A DNA stretch of 9,266 bases from positions 1 to 9,266 of the forward strand of contig JABIFK010000517.1 of assembly GCA_018650745.1 (NCBI GenBank). The letters run 5' to 3'. Origin of the DNA: Candidatus Latescibacterota bacterium. Lineage in GTDB: Bacteria; Latescibacterota; UBA2968. This document shows positions 1-7,438 of this stretch, piece after piece (position 1 is the stretch's first letter; the number at the start of each line of letters is the position of its first letter). A model generated the notes under the pieces. It did no database searches. It was not told the DNA's origin and saw only the letters and a list, made by a program, of their open reading frames with translations. The position numbers were made by a program, and so were the translations under genes.

Positions 1-996
1 CGCATGACGGGCACTTTCTAAACCGATCATTGGATCACGATCGTCGTTGATGGCTCCTACCAAATCTTCGATAATTTGTGTGTGGCCATTTGCACTAACC
101 GCCATAGGATCAGCCGCAATGCCCGCTTCTTTGTTTTCCTTGGAGCCAAACACAGTCAACATATCGGATTCTTCTTTCTTCTCGTCTTCGCCTTGAACTT
201 TCCAAGCCAACAACTTCGATGCATCTTTCATAATGGACCCTTGATTACCATAGATGGTAATCAATTGATCCAGACCGGGGTAACAACACGTAGTCGTGTA
301 AAGCGTTCCCAATGCACCATTTTTAAATTTCAACAGTGCAACGGTTTGATCTTCGGCCTCAATGTCGTGACCAAATACACCAAACATGCCCATCACAGAG
401 TCAACACCACCGGCCAACCACTGAATCAAATCGACGGTGTGCACACCCTGATTCATTAACGAGCCGCCCCCATCAAGATCCCACGTTCCTTTCCAAGAAC
501 CATGATCACCTTCGTAATAACTCTGTTTCCGATACCAAGGCAAATGGCCGTGTGCACCAATCAACTTACCCATACGCCCCGAATCAATAGCTTCTTTGAT
601 CTTGATGTTGAGTGGGTTCAAGCGTGCTTGAAAAATACACCCCACTTTAACGTTGGCATCTTTTACCGCACCAATAAGCTGATCAATACGCGCGGTCGTA
701 ATATCGGCGGGTTTCTCAACAATCATATGCTTGCCCGCGTCGGCTGCTTGAATACCAAACAGGGCATGCTTGCCGGACTCAACTGCAACATTGACCACAT
801 CAACATCATCATCTTGCAACATTTCTTCGTAACTGGAATATCCTTTGCATCCATACTGATCAACCATTGCAGCCACGCGCTCAGCATCCAAATCACAAAC
901 GGCGACCAACTTGGCGCCCTTTGCTTCAGACACCGACCGGCAATGACTCTTACCCATTCCTAAACCAACCACACCAAATCCTAACTCTGCTGCCAT
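1..996 (-). CDS. Gfo/Idh/MocA-family NAD(P)-dependent oxidoreductase (3' end outside the window)
   Basis: The first 332 codons are present with no stop, so the C-terminus lies beyond base 1; the family is usually about 340-400 aa, so little is probably missing. The N-terminus is a Rossmann fold with a glycine-rich dinucleotide loop (GVVGLGMG, residues 8-15). EKP at 94-96 is the family motif that carries the catalytic-site lysine. The C-terminal alpha/beta domain has the typical GGGSLMNQGVHTVD block at about 175-189, with His186 as the likely active-site histidine. The start ATG at 994-996 is preceded by a strong GGAGGTG Shine-Dalgarno site. Family members oxidise or reduce sugars, inositols or related polyols in the cytoplasm. 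The gene is divergent from the lactonase at 1195, which fits oxidation of a sugar to a lactone. The family call is firm; the substrate cannot be read. Confidence 0.93.
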   Translation of the reverse strand, partial: MAAELGFGVVGLGMGKSHCRSVSEAKGAKLVAVCDLDAERVAAMVDQYGCKGYSSYEEMLQDDDVDVVNVAVESGKHALFGIQAADAGKHMIVEKPADITTARIDQLIGAVKDANVKVGCIFQARLNPLNIKIKEAIDSGRMGKLIGAHGHLPWYRKQSYYEGDHGSWKGTWDLDGGGSLMNQGVHTVDLIQWLAGGVDSVMGMFGVFGHDIEAEDQTVALLKFKNGALGTLYTTTCCYPGLDQLITIYGNQGSIMKDASKLLAWKVQGEDEKKEESDMLTVFGSKENKEAGIAADPMAVSANGHTQIIEDLVGAINDDRDPMIGLESARHA

Positions 997-1018
997 TCAA
1001 CACCTCCAATAGATATAA

Positions 1019-1046
1019 TCACTTACAGAATTTGTTTTTTAAGTGA
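1019..1046. repeat. Inverted repeat in the divergent intergenic region, possible operator
   Basis: TCACTTA (1019-1025) and TAAGTGA (1040-1046) are perfect 7-bp inverted arms separated by 14 bp. They lie 23-50 bp upstream of the leftward oxidoreductase start, where a repressor site would act. A T-run (1035-1040) sits at the right end of the spacer. Position and symmetry suggest a regulator-binding dyad, but no binding protein is encoded in the window. Confidence 0.35.
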
Positions 1047-1116
1047 GGGTGCAATGTAATGTCGTGATTTTGTGAGAGCAATAAAAAAAACACCCTGTCA
1101 TATAGATACAAAGCCC

Positions 1117-1144
1117 TTGACAATCTGTAAGATGAAGCTATACA
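1117..1144 (+). promoter_or_regulatory. Sigma-70-like promoter for the lactonase/SRAP genes
   Basis: A consensus -35 box TTGACA (1117-1122) is followed by a 16-bp spacer and a -10-like TATACA (1139-1144). Transcription would begin near 1151, giving a leader of about 44 nt before the lactonase ATG at 1195. The perfect -35 makes this the best plus-strand candidate in the 997-1194 gap; the -10 matches 4 of 6. Confidence 0.6.
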
Positions 1145-1145
1145 T

Positions 1146-1159
1146 GCCATAGTAATGGC
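1146..1159. promoter_or_regulatory. Short dyad overlapping the predicted transcription start
   Basis: GCCAT (1146-1150) and ATGGC (1155-1159) are inverted 5-bp arms around AGTA. The dyad begins just after the predicted -10 box and covers the expected start point, a classic place for a repressor site. The arms are short enough to occur by chance. Confidence 0.25.
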
Positions 1160-1182
1160 GTTATCCAGGCGAAACAATGAAA

Positions 1183-1188
1183 AAGGAG
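1183..1188 (+). promoter_or_regulatory. Shine-Dalgarno site that decides the lactonase start
   Basis: AAGGAG lies 6 nt before the ATG at 1195. An in-frame ATG at 1177 would place this site inside the coding sequence and has no comparable site of its own, so 1195 is preferred. Confidence 0.85.
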
Positions 1189-1194
1189 TTCATT

Positions 1195-2058
1195 ATGGAA
1201 TTGGAATTGATCGCAGATTACAAGTGCGAAACGGGCGAAGGCCCTCTATGGCACCCCGACGAAAAAGTCGTTTATTGGCTCGACATTCCCCCAGGCCGGC
1301 TTTTTAGATATGATCCGGCAACGGGGCATCATGAACAGTGTTTTGATTTGGAAGGCAATTCGATCGGTGGCTTCACCATCCAAACAGACGGATCGCTGCT
1401 TCTCTTTATGGCAGAAGGTGCAATCACAATTTGGCGCACGGGTGAATTCGAAACCGTCGTTAAAAGCATTCCAGGTGAGGAAAAGAGTCGCTTCAACGAT
1501 GTGATGGCAGATGCAGCAGGCCGCGTCTTTTGCGGCACAATGCCATCACCAGATAAATTAGGCAAACTCTACAAACTCGACCACGACGGCACCCTCTCCC
1601 AAGTGCTAGATGAAATCCATTGTTCAAATGGCATGGGATTCACCCCCAACCAAAAACAAATGTATTATACAGATTCAGGTGCGCGCACGATTTATCGTTT
1701 TGACTACGACAGAAACACCAGCGCACTCACGAATCAAAGTGTATTTGTGAAAACACCCGACGACGACGGTGTTCCCGACGGCATGACCGTTGATGCCGAA
1801 GGATATGTCTGGTGTGCCAAATGGGACGGCCATGCGCTTGTGCGCTACGCCCCTGATGGCACCGAAGATCGACGCATCGAATTCCCCACAAAAAAAGTGT
1901 CGTGTGTTACCTTCGGGGGCGATGATTACACAGACATGTATGTCACCACCGCAGGTGGCCATGACAAAGAAGAAAACGGAGAACATGCAGGCGCCTTGTA
2001 TCGTTTGAATTTGGGCATCAAAGGCGTTCCTGAGTTTCGTTCCAATATACAACGGTAG
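1195..2058 (+). CDS. SMP-30/gluconolactonase/LRE family lactonase
   Basis: A protein of 287 aa, the normal length for this six-bladed beta-propeller family, which hydrolyses sugar lactones to aldonic acids with a bound divalent metal. The metal and substrate residues are visible: Glu15 in GEGPLWHP, Asn101 in SRFND, Asn145 in CSNGMGF and Asp195 in VPDGM. These correspond to the Glu, Asn, Asn and Asp of human regucalcin in order and spacing. No signal peptide is seen, so it should be cytoplasmic. It is divergent from a sugar-type oxidoreductase, and the SRAP gene follows after 9 bp, so a lactone made by the oxidoreductase is a natural substrate (inference). An active enzyme is likely because all ligands are kept; the exact sugar is unknown. 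Confidence 0.93.
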   Translation: MELELIADYKCETGEGPLWHPDEKVVYWLDIPPGRLFRYDPATGHHEQCFDLEGNSIGGFTIQTDGSLLLFMAEGAITIWRTGEFETVVKSIPGEEKSRFNDVMADAAGRVFCGTMPSPDKLGKLYKLDHDGTLSQVLDEIHCSNGMGFTPNQKQMYYTDSGARTIYRFDYDRNTSALTNQSVFVKTPDDDGVPDGMTVDAEGYVWCAKWDGHALVRYAPDGTEDRRIEFPTKKVSCVTFGGDDYTDMYVTTAGGHDKEENGEHAGALYRLNLGIKGVPEFRSNIQR

Positions 2059-2067
2059 GAGACCATT

Positions 2068-2763
2068 ATGTGTGGGCGCTTTGCGTTTGCAGCAACCAAA
2101 GACGAGAATCAACTTGCTTTTCCAGGTTTCATATTTCCCGACGACATGCCCAAGCGTTATAACATTGCCCCGAGCCAGCCGATCATAGCGTTGGCCAACA
2201 AGGGCCAGAAACGCGCCGTGGCATTTAAATGGGGCCTGATTCCTTCCTGGGCCAAAGATCCTCAAATTGGGAACAGACTCATTAATGCACGAGCTGAAAC
2301 GCTCGCAGAAAAGCCCTCATTTAGAAGTTGCTACAAAAGGCGAAGATGCTTAATACCAACAACCGGCTTCTTCGAATGGAAGAAACAACCTGACGGTAAA
2401 ACCAAAATCCCCACGCTCATCACCTTAAAATCTGGGCGTCCTTTTGCATTTGCAGGACTCTGGGAGCATTGGGGGTCACCCGAGGGCGATGAAATAGAAA
2501 CCTGTACGATCATCACAACCGAACCCAACACACTCATGGCCAGAATTCACAATCGCATGCCAGTCATCTTGCCAAAAGAATCTTTTGATGCGTGGCTTGA
2601 TCCTGATGAAAAAAGATCCGAAGATCTGCAGAATTTACTGGTGGCTTTCCCTGCCGACGAAATGACGACCCACCCCGTATCTTCGCGGGTCAACAGCCCA
2701 ACCAATGATTCTCCAGATTGTATCACCCCCGTCCACCAACCAGAACAAGGCGCATTGTTTTAA
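2068..2763 (+). CDS. SRAP domain protein (YedK/HMCES family), abasic-site DNA-protein crosslink factor
   Basis: A protein of 231 aa that starts MCGRFA. Removal of Met1 exposes Cys2, the residue that in YedK/HMCES forms a stable thiazolidine link to abasic sites in single-stranded DNA. Other family landmarks are present: YNIAPSQ (31-37), KWGLIPSWA (54-62), NARAET (73-78, with Asn73 and Arg75), GFFEWK with Glu103, and RIHNRMPV with His161. It is therefore complete and probably active. The AGGAG ribosome site (2057-2061) overlaps the lactonase stop codon and sits 6 nt before the ATG, so the gene is almost certainly cotranscribed with the lactonase. A DNA-protection gene in a sugar operon is an odd pairing and may simply reflect readthrough. 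Confidence 0.95.
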   Translation: MCGRFAFAATKDENQLAFPGFIFPDDMPKRYNIAPSQPIIALANKGQKRAVAFKWGLIPSWAKDPQIGNRLINARAETLAEKPSFRSCYKRRRCLIPTTGFFEWKKQPDGKTKIPTLITLKSGRPFAFAGLWEHWGSPEGDEIETCTIITTEPNTLMARIHNRMPVILPKESFDAWLDPDEKRSEDLQNLLVAFPADEMTTHPVSSRVNSPTNDSPDCITPVHQPEQGALF

Positions 2764-2882
2764 TACTCAAAAACGGCACAATTCTCAAATCGACCCAGAA
2801 TGTCGTGAAAGTTAAACATTGAATAACGCATACCTAAAAAACCTGTTACTGAACGCAAAAAACATATTAAAGGGATCACACA

Positions 2883-3641
2883 ATGACAATCGTTGACACA
2901 CACTGCCACATTGGTTTACACAAATATGAGCCAGTGGAATCACTCTTGTATCACATGCAAAAATCTGGAGTAGATAAAGCGGTCTTTATCCAATACGGCG
3001 GTAACTCAAACAATAAATATATGATCGACAGTATGGCTGCACACCCAGGCCAGTTTCAAGCGGCAATGATCGTCAAATCATCAGATGACGGCTCAGCCAT
3101 ACGCAAATGGTCCGATCAGGGCATTGTAGGAATCCGTTTACCAGCAGCCAGCCAAGCAGAAGGTTCAGATCCATTAATACAATGGCGCACAGCGGCAGAA
3201 CTCGGTTTGGTCGTGAGTGCACCGAGTAACCCCAAAGCACTGTTGGGTGATCACTTTTCAGCCGTTCTAAAAGCCTGCCCAGACCTCAGTATTGTCATCG
3301 AACATTTGGCTGGTATTGGTCAAGACCAAGAAGCGCCGTTTGAAACTTTCAAACAGATCCTTGATTTTTCACAATACCCCAATCTCACCATCAAAATGCC
3401 AGGTTTCGGTGAGTTCTGCCGCGTTCCTCTGCCATTCGATCCCATTCCGCCACTTGTAGACATGACCCTTGAAGCGTTTGGTCCACAGCGTGTCATGTGG
3501 GGCAGTGACTATCCCCCAGTTAGCGGACGCGAAGGGTATGACAACTCTTTGCGTGTGCCCATGGACTATTTATCAAAACTCAGCGAAGATGAGCAAGAAT
3601 GGATCTTTGGAAAAACAGCATTGCAGGTTTGGAAATTCTGA
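2883..3641 (+). CDS. Amidohydrolase-2 family TIM-barrel metal-dependent hydrolase
   Basis: A compact protein of 252 aa with the metal-binding HxH at the end of the first strand (DTHCH, His7 and His9), a further histidine in VIEHLAG (His141), and the late barrel Asp209 in MWGSDYPP. This pattern matches PF04909, which includes lactonases for sugar or pyrone lactones and non-oxidative decarboxylases acting on carboxylated substrates. No signal peptide is present. An AAGGGA ribosome site ends 7 nt before the ATG. The gene lies 119 bp after the SRAP gene; I see neither a convincing terminator nor a clear promoter in that gap, so its inclusion in the upstream operon is open. Given the context, a sugar-lactone hydrolase is plausible, but a decarboxylase cannot be excluded. 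Confidence 0.88.
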   Translation: MTIVDTHCHIGLHKYEPVESLLYHMQKSGVDKAVFIQYGGNSNNKYMIDSMAAHPGQFQAAMIVKSSDDGSAIRKWSDQGIVGIRLPAASQAEGSDPLIQWRTAAELGLVVSAPSNPKALLGDHFSAVLKACPDLSIVIEHLAGIGQDQEAPFETFKQILDFSQYPNLTIKMPGFGEFCRVPLPFDPIPPLVDMTLEAFGPQRVMWGSDYPPVSGREGYDNSLRVPMDYLSKLSEDEQEWIFGKTALQVWKF

Positions 3642-3749
3642 TCTGTAAAGGATTTAAAACCGAAGTTCAAACCCAACATTGTGATATTGGCATCACGCGT
3701 GCCCATTCAACAACAGATTCATCTGCGCGAGCCTCAAGCAATGATTCCC

Positions 3750-5720
3750 CTACCACGAATGTATACCGTGACCTTGGCCATTAAACCAAATCATATCCAC
3801 GACTGAAGACAAAGCAACCCCTAACGCATACCCCACAAGTAGCCCAACAAAAAAGGGCTGTGATTTTCGATACAATTGTACGCCACCCAAACGCAAAATG
3901 ATGGCTTTACAAGCCCAAGCGATAAAAAGGGAGAACACCTGCCAACTGAGCCTTGGCAACGCAAATCCAATTGGGTTAAGACTCCACCAAGAAATGCGGT
4001 ACCTCGCAAATGTCAGCAGCCCCATCCCCACAGCCCCAATCACCAAAAACCCCAGGCGATCTGCATCCATCTGCCAAGGGTTGCCCAAACGGTAGACCAC
4101 CCGATCAAAAATCTTTCGGCTATAGTATGAAAATGGATAGGCACTGAAATTATAGGCACCACCAGTATACCCCAACCACAACGTATACACAGCCGAAACC
4201 AAATATGAAACAACAAATGCAGCCACCACGGCCACCATCAAACGGCGTGTATGGGTTCGAATAAAGTCTGCAATACGTATAATGTTCGTCAGAGGCGGCA
4301 GAACCATGCCTTTGCCATAGGCGTGCAGGTTTTGTGAAAAAGCCACGACGGTCACACTTCCGGGAGACATGTTTTCAGTTCCTACGGTTGCGACAACAAA
4401 ACCCTCGGCTTGCAAGGTTGAAGGTGTATACGGCAACCCGATCTCTGCAACCATCTTTGCGGTACCAAAATATGCGATCAACAAAGCCACCAGTAAAATA
4501 ACTGCAACGAAAATTTCCATACCTGCTGCATGCAACCACGCAATGATAAACACACACCCACCCAATACGCCCCATACCGCAGTTTGGGAAAGCATAACTT
4601 CCCGTTCATCGTCGCTCTGTATCGACCCTAAGGCCCCCAGCAACACAGTCTTCAAATGAGCGCGTGCCGTCCAAAGAGACCACCCGACAAAAACAATAAA
4701 AGCGCCCTGGGTTTGCCACGTAATCATCGGATTGCTTTCATTGGGCAAAGAGGCACCACCGCCCAAAGCGATGGTATATCCAACGCGGTCCATAACCAGC
4801 ATTTCAAGGTTCATCAACGCAAAAAAGAACCACACACTAAACAACACGCTGACGTTGGCAAAATAGGCAAAGCCGACGGTGAGAAAGTTGATACGCGTAT
4901 GAAAGGTATACGGAAAACCTCTGGCCACAGAAAACCAACTGCCCAAAATCGGAATGCGAGGAATCAGGGGTTCAAAAAAGCTCAGAATATTCCAGGCTAA
5001 AATTGCAAACGAAACACTGAAACCAACCCAAAACAGCCGAGATTGAGCAAAGTGTGGTATCCATCCGCCCTCACGTTCCTCCGTCAAGAAAAGCGCTGGC
5101 CCCAGCATGGGGTAAACAAGCCGCTCATGTTCAACCCATTGCCGACGAAAAATAGATGCAACACAAACACTTACCCATACAAAACCGGCTCCCAAAACCG
5201 CCCACCACCCTAAGGAAGGTGCCCAAGCAGACCAAGGAATTGAGACACCTTGTGGCAACCCTTCGTAGAACCAGCGCATAGCAACAACATCATCTGGCGC
5301 TACCCACGGTTGCAAGTAGGCATGAAACGCCTCCCAATTGTTTTCTGGCGTAGCGAAATAATAAGGCGCAGACAAAGACCCGATCAAATAACTCGTCAAC
5401 CCATTTGAAGGGATCACAATACCGGCCATACTCATGGCCAAAACCGTGAGCAATTCTCCCCTCGACAATGCCCTATTGCCTATACGCAAGCGCCCCCATA
5501 TATGAGAACAGAAGATGAGAACCACGAACAATGCCAACACGGATACAGGAAAATGGTGACTCACATTGAGCCGAGACGAGCGAACGATATATTCTGCATA
5601 AATCACCCACACATCGAGCAAAGCCACCATGACGATGCCAATTGCCACCGCTCGCCAAGTCACACCACGCTCCATATTCAACGAAACGGGGGTTTGTTTG
5701 TTTTCTTGCACAGCTGCCAT
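3750..5720 (-). CDS. Large polytopic membrane protein, DUF6785/DUF6784 type
   Basis: A protein of 656 aa with about 13 strongly hydrophobic segments, the first near residues 22-44 and the last close to the C-terminus. A short charged N-terminus without a cleavable signal fits an inner-membrane protein. Features I associate with uncharacterised DUF6785/DUF6784 proteins are LSRGELLTVLAMSMAG after the second helix and the EHERLVYPMLGPALFL segment near residue 200. No ATP-binding or catalytic motif is seen, so a transporter or permease is the simplest reading. The start lies 2 bp after the stop of the SDR gene and has only a weak ribosome site, which suggests translational coupling. It ends about 108 bp from the convergent amidohydrolase gene, with no clear terminator between them. 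The family call comes from recognition, not a search. Confidence 0.8.
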   Translation of the reverse strand: MAAVQENKQTPVSLNMERGVTWRAVAIGIVMVALLDVWVIYAEYIVRSSRLNVSHHFPVSVLALFVVLIFCSHIWGRLRIGNRALSRGELLTVLAMSMAGIVIPSNGLTSYLIGSLSAPYYFATPENNWEAFHAYLQPWVAPDDVVAMRWFYEGLPQGVSIPWSAWAPSLGWWAVLGAGFVWVSVCVASIFRRQWVEHERLVYPMLGPALFLTEEREGGWIPHFAQSRLFWVGFSVSFAILAWNILSFFEPLIPRIPILGSWFSVARGFPYTFHTRINFLTVGFAYFANVSVLFSVWFFFALMNLEMLVMDRVGYTIALGGGASLPNESNPMITWQTQGAFIVFVGWSLWTARAHLKTVLLGALGSIQSDDEREVMLSQTAVWGVLGGCVFIIAWLHAAGMEIFVAVILLVALLIAYFGTAKMVAEIGLPYTPSTLQAEGFVVATVGTENMSPGSVTVVAFSQNLHAYGKGMVLPPLTNIIRIADFIRTHTRRLMVAVVAAFVVSYLVSAVYTLWLGYTGGAYNFSAYPFSYYSRKIFDRVVYRLGNPWQMDADRLGFLVIGAVGMGLLTFARYRISWWSLNPIGFALPRLSWQVFSLFIAWACKAIILRLGGVQLYRKSQPFFVGLLVGYALGVALSSVVDMIWFNGQGHGIHSW

Positions 5721-5722
5721 AA

Positions 5723-6490
5723 TTAATTTTTCTCGTATTTTTGTTGGTGAACCTCTGCCGCGCCATCATCTTCGGGCGCATACCCCAACAACTCATATGC
5801 ATTGCTCAAATCCCATTTTTCTTCACCATTTTGAGACACCCCATAAAAAATGCCCCAATCCAACTCCTGGGCCTCAATACACCGCCACGTCATTTGAGCA
5901 ATATCACGCGGGCTAAACCAACGCGATTGCCCTTTGTCAAAGAATCTTCCCGGCTCATCTTTGCCATTAAAGTTGGCTATCCGCAGGCAAAATACGCGCA
6001 TGTTATGTTGATCCACATACAAACGCCCCAAGGCTTCACCAAATGCTTTACCTGCGCCATAAATGCTATCTGGGCGCACAGGTTCATCAGGATGCGATTT
6101 GATGCCCTTTTTTTCATTCATCCCAGTCACGTGATTGGTACTCGCAAAAACCATCGTCTTGACATTGTTGATGCGCGCGGCTTCAAAAAGATTATACGTG
6201 CCTTTCATATCGATATCAAACGTCAACTGTGCCAATTGCGACCGGGTCATGCCTCGCCACCGATTAAAAATGGCCAAGTGTGCAATGGCATCCACACCAT
6301 CACACGCTTCAACCATGGCCTCAAAATTTGAAATGTCAGACACCACCAATTCCTCAGACGCATCCAAATCATCGGGAATGGTCTTATGACACAACAAACG
6401 AAAGTCATATCGGTCTTTCAAATGTTTGCGCAAAGCAGACCCTATCGTGCCAGCTGCACCCGTAATCAGTAATTTTTTCTTTTTTCCCAT
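5723..6490 (-). CDS. NAD-dependent epimerase/dehydratase-type SDR, uronate-dehydrogenase-like
   Basis: A protein of 255 aa with an N-terminal Rossmann fold (TGAAGTIG; Gly11, Gly14, Gly17), Asp52 in VSDIS, HLA at 71-73 and the catalytic YxxxK (Tyr144, Lys148) in IYGAGKAFGE. The active-site serine region FASTNHVTG (115-123) and the short length recall uronate dehydrogenases, which oxidise galacturonate or glucuronate to aldaro-lactones with NAD; sugar-nucleotide epimerases are usually over 300 aa. Two adjacent Met codons exist. GGAGGG (6497-6502) is 3 nt from the first (6493) and 6 nt from the second, so 6490 is chosen. It leads a two-gene unit with the membrane protein downstream. The SDR call is firm; the uronate role is a reasoned guess. 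Confidence 0.9.
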   Translation of the reverse strand: MGKKKKLLITGAAGTIGSALRKHLKDRYDFRLLCHKTIPDDLDASEELVVSDISNFEAMVEACDGVDAIAHLAIFNRWRGMTRSQLAQLTFDIDMKGTYNLFEAARINNVKTMVFASTNHVTGMNEKKGIKSHPDEPVRPDSIYGAGKAFGEALGRLYVDQHNMRVFCLRIANFNGKDEPGRFFDKGQSRWFSPRDIAQMTWRCIEAQELDWGIFYGVSQNGEEKWDLSNAYELLGYAPEDDGAAEVHQQKYEKN

Positions 6491-6512
6491 CATTAACCCT
6501 CCAGTTCATCAA

Positions 6513-6541
6513 TTGCGCTTATGACACGTTTTGTATATTAT
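6513..6541 (+). promoter_or_regulatory. Predicted promoter for the inositol-phosphatase-like gene
   Basis: TTGCGC (6513-6518), a 17-bp spacer and TATTAT (6536-6541, 5 of 6 matches to consensus) form a sigma-70-like promoter. Start would be near 6548, giving a leader of about 50 nt. This makes the upstream in-frame ATG at 6531 unusable, since it would lie upstream of the transcript start. Confidence 0.5.
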
Positions 6542-6564
6542 CCATACTGAGATCCAAGCCTCAA
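6535..6564 (-). promoter_or_regulatory. Possible promoter for the SDR/membrane-protein genes
   Basis: On the minus strand TTGAGG (6559-6564) and TAATAT (6535-6540) are separated by 18 bp, about 45-50 bp upstream of the SDR start. The -10 box shares bases with the -10 box of the divergent plus-strand promoter. The match is modest. Confidence 0.3.
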
Positions 6565-6599
6565 AGCTCCGCTTCATCACAATCTGCAAAGGAATATAC

Positions 6600-7361
6600 A
6601 TGCACGACATCGATATCAATTGGCTTCTCAATATCACAGAAGAAGCGTCTACAATCGCGCTGGAACACTTTGGCAACACCAAAGGCACACTCAAACCCGA
6701 CAACTCTTGGGTTACCCAAGCCGACATCGACGTCGAAAAATTCCTCCGTCAAAAACTAGACCAAAAGCGACCAAACGATGATATTCTTGGCGAAGAAGGC
6801 GACGACCCCCCTCCAACCTCCAGCGTTGTTTGGGCCATTGACCCGATAGATGGCACACGTGTTTTCAATCATGGATTGCCCGTTTGGGGCATTTCGATTG
6901 GTGCACTTGTCGATGGCATCCCAGCAGTGGGTGTTATTGCCTTACCCGCTTTGGGTGATGTGTATTATAGCAATGGTGAAACGGCACACTGCAACAGCAC
7001 CCAACTGACACCCCCCACACCCATCATTGACGAGAACGCCCTGCTTTTAATCAGCGAGGGTGCCTTCTCTACCGCAGAAATCAGTTTTGAAGGCAAAAAC
7101 ATTCACTTAGGCTCTGCGGCTGCCAACCTCTGTTATGTGGCAAAAGGCTCTGCGGTTGGTGCTATTGACCATGCCAATATTTGGGATTATGCAGCTGGGG
7201 CTGCTATTTTGCGCGTCTTGGATGTGCCATTTAAATACGCATCGGGAAAAGACGTCGATTTCACGGCTCTTTACGAGAACCCCGTCGCTCCCGAACCGAC
7301 CCTGATTTGTCCTGCTAACCATTTTGAAACCTTGCAAAAAGGCGTCAAAGTCTTGCATTAA
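6600..7361 (+). CDS. Inositol monophosphatase superfamily phosphatase
   Basis: A protein of 253 aa, normal for this Mg-dependent, Li-sensitive-type phosphatase family (myo-inositol-1-phosphatase, SuhB, HisN histidinol-phosphatase). The metal site is complete: Glu65 in LGEEGD, Asp81 and Asp84 in WAIDPIDGT, and Asp196 in IWDYAAG. No signal peptide is seen. The ATG at 6600 has AAAGGA 7 nt upstream. The frame is open for 23 codons further upstream, but an ATG at 6531 has no ribosome site and would precede the predicted transcript start. The gene stands alone between a divergent SDR and a convergent cytochrome gene, so context gives little help. The substrate could be a sugar phosphate, inositol phosphate or histidinol phosphate. 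Confidence 0.93.
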   Translation: MHDIDINWLLNITEEASTIALEHFGNTKGTLKPDNSWVTQADIDVEKFLRQKLDQKRPNDDILGEEGDDPPPTSSVVWAIDPIDGTRVFNHGLPVWGISIGALVDGIPAVGVIALPALGDVYYSNGETAHCNSTQLTPPTPIIDENALLLISEGAFSTAEISFEGKNIHLGSAAANLCYVAKGSAVGAIDHANIWDYAAGAAILRVLDVPFKYASGKDVDFTALYENPVAPEPTLICPANHFETLQKGVKVLH

Positions 7362-7385
7362 GAACCCATTCTCAACCAGATACAT

Positions 7386-7419
7386 AAAAAGGGAATACCC
7401 TATTGGGTATTCCCTTTTT
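7386..7419. terminator. Bidirectional intrinsic terminator
   Basis: A perfect 15-bp stem (7386-7400 with 7405-7419) closes a 4-nt TATT loop. The stem begins with five A and ends with five T, so each strand shows a GC-containing hairpin followed by a U-run. It lies 24 bp after the phosphatase stop and 19 bp after the convergent cytochrome stop, and can serve both. Confidence 0.93.
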
Positions 7420-7438
7420 GTTTTGTATGCAAAGTGAC

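Noticed and set aside
76..963. Plus-strand open frames of 127, 84 and 153 codons
   Set aside because: They lie antisense to the oxidoreductase, whose minus-strand frame has clear family motifs. Their translations show no family pattern.
1675..2265. Minus-strand open frame of 196 codons
   Set aside because: It overlaps both the lactonase and the SRAP gene, which are both well supported, and has no recognisable protein pattern.
2764..2882. Promoter for the amidohydrolase gene
   Set aside because: No -35/-10 pair with acceptable spacing was found; candidate boxes such as TTGAAT have no partner at 16-18 bp.
3642..3749. Possible terminator between the convergent amidohydrolase and membrane-protein genes
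   Set aside because: Only weak 4-5 bp hairpins (for example GTGAT/ATCAC near 3681-3696) and no T-run on either strand, so no terminator is called.
5741..6331. Plus-strand open frame of 196 codons
   Set aside because: It is antisense to the SDR gene with its intact Rossmann and YxxxK motifs; the translation is His/Ile/Arg-rich, as typical of antisense frames.
6531..6599. Longer N-terminus for the phosphatase, starting at 6531
   Set aside because: No ribosome site precedes it, it would overlap the predicted promoter, and the 23 extra residues do not belong to the family fold; 6600 has a good AAAGGA site.
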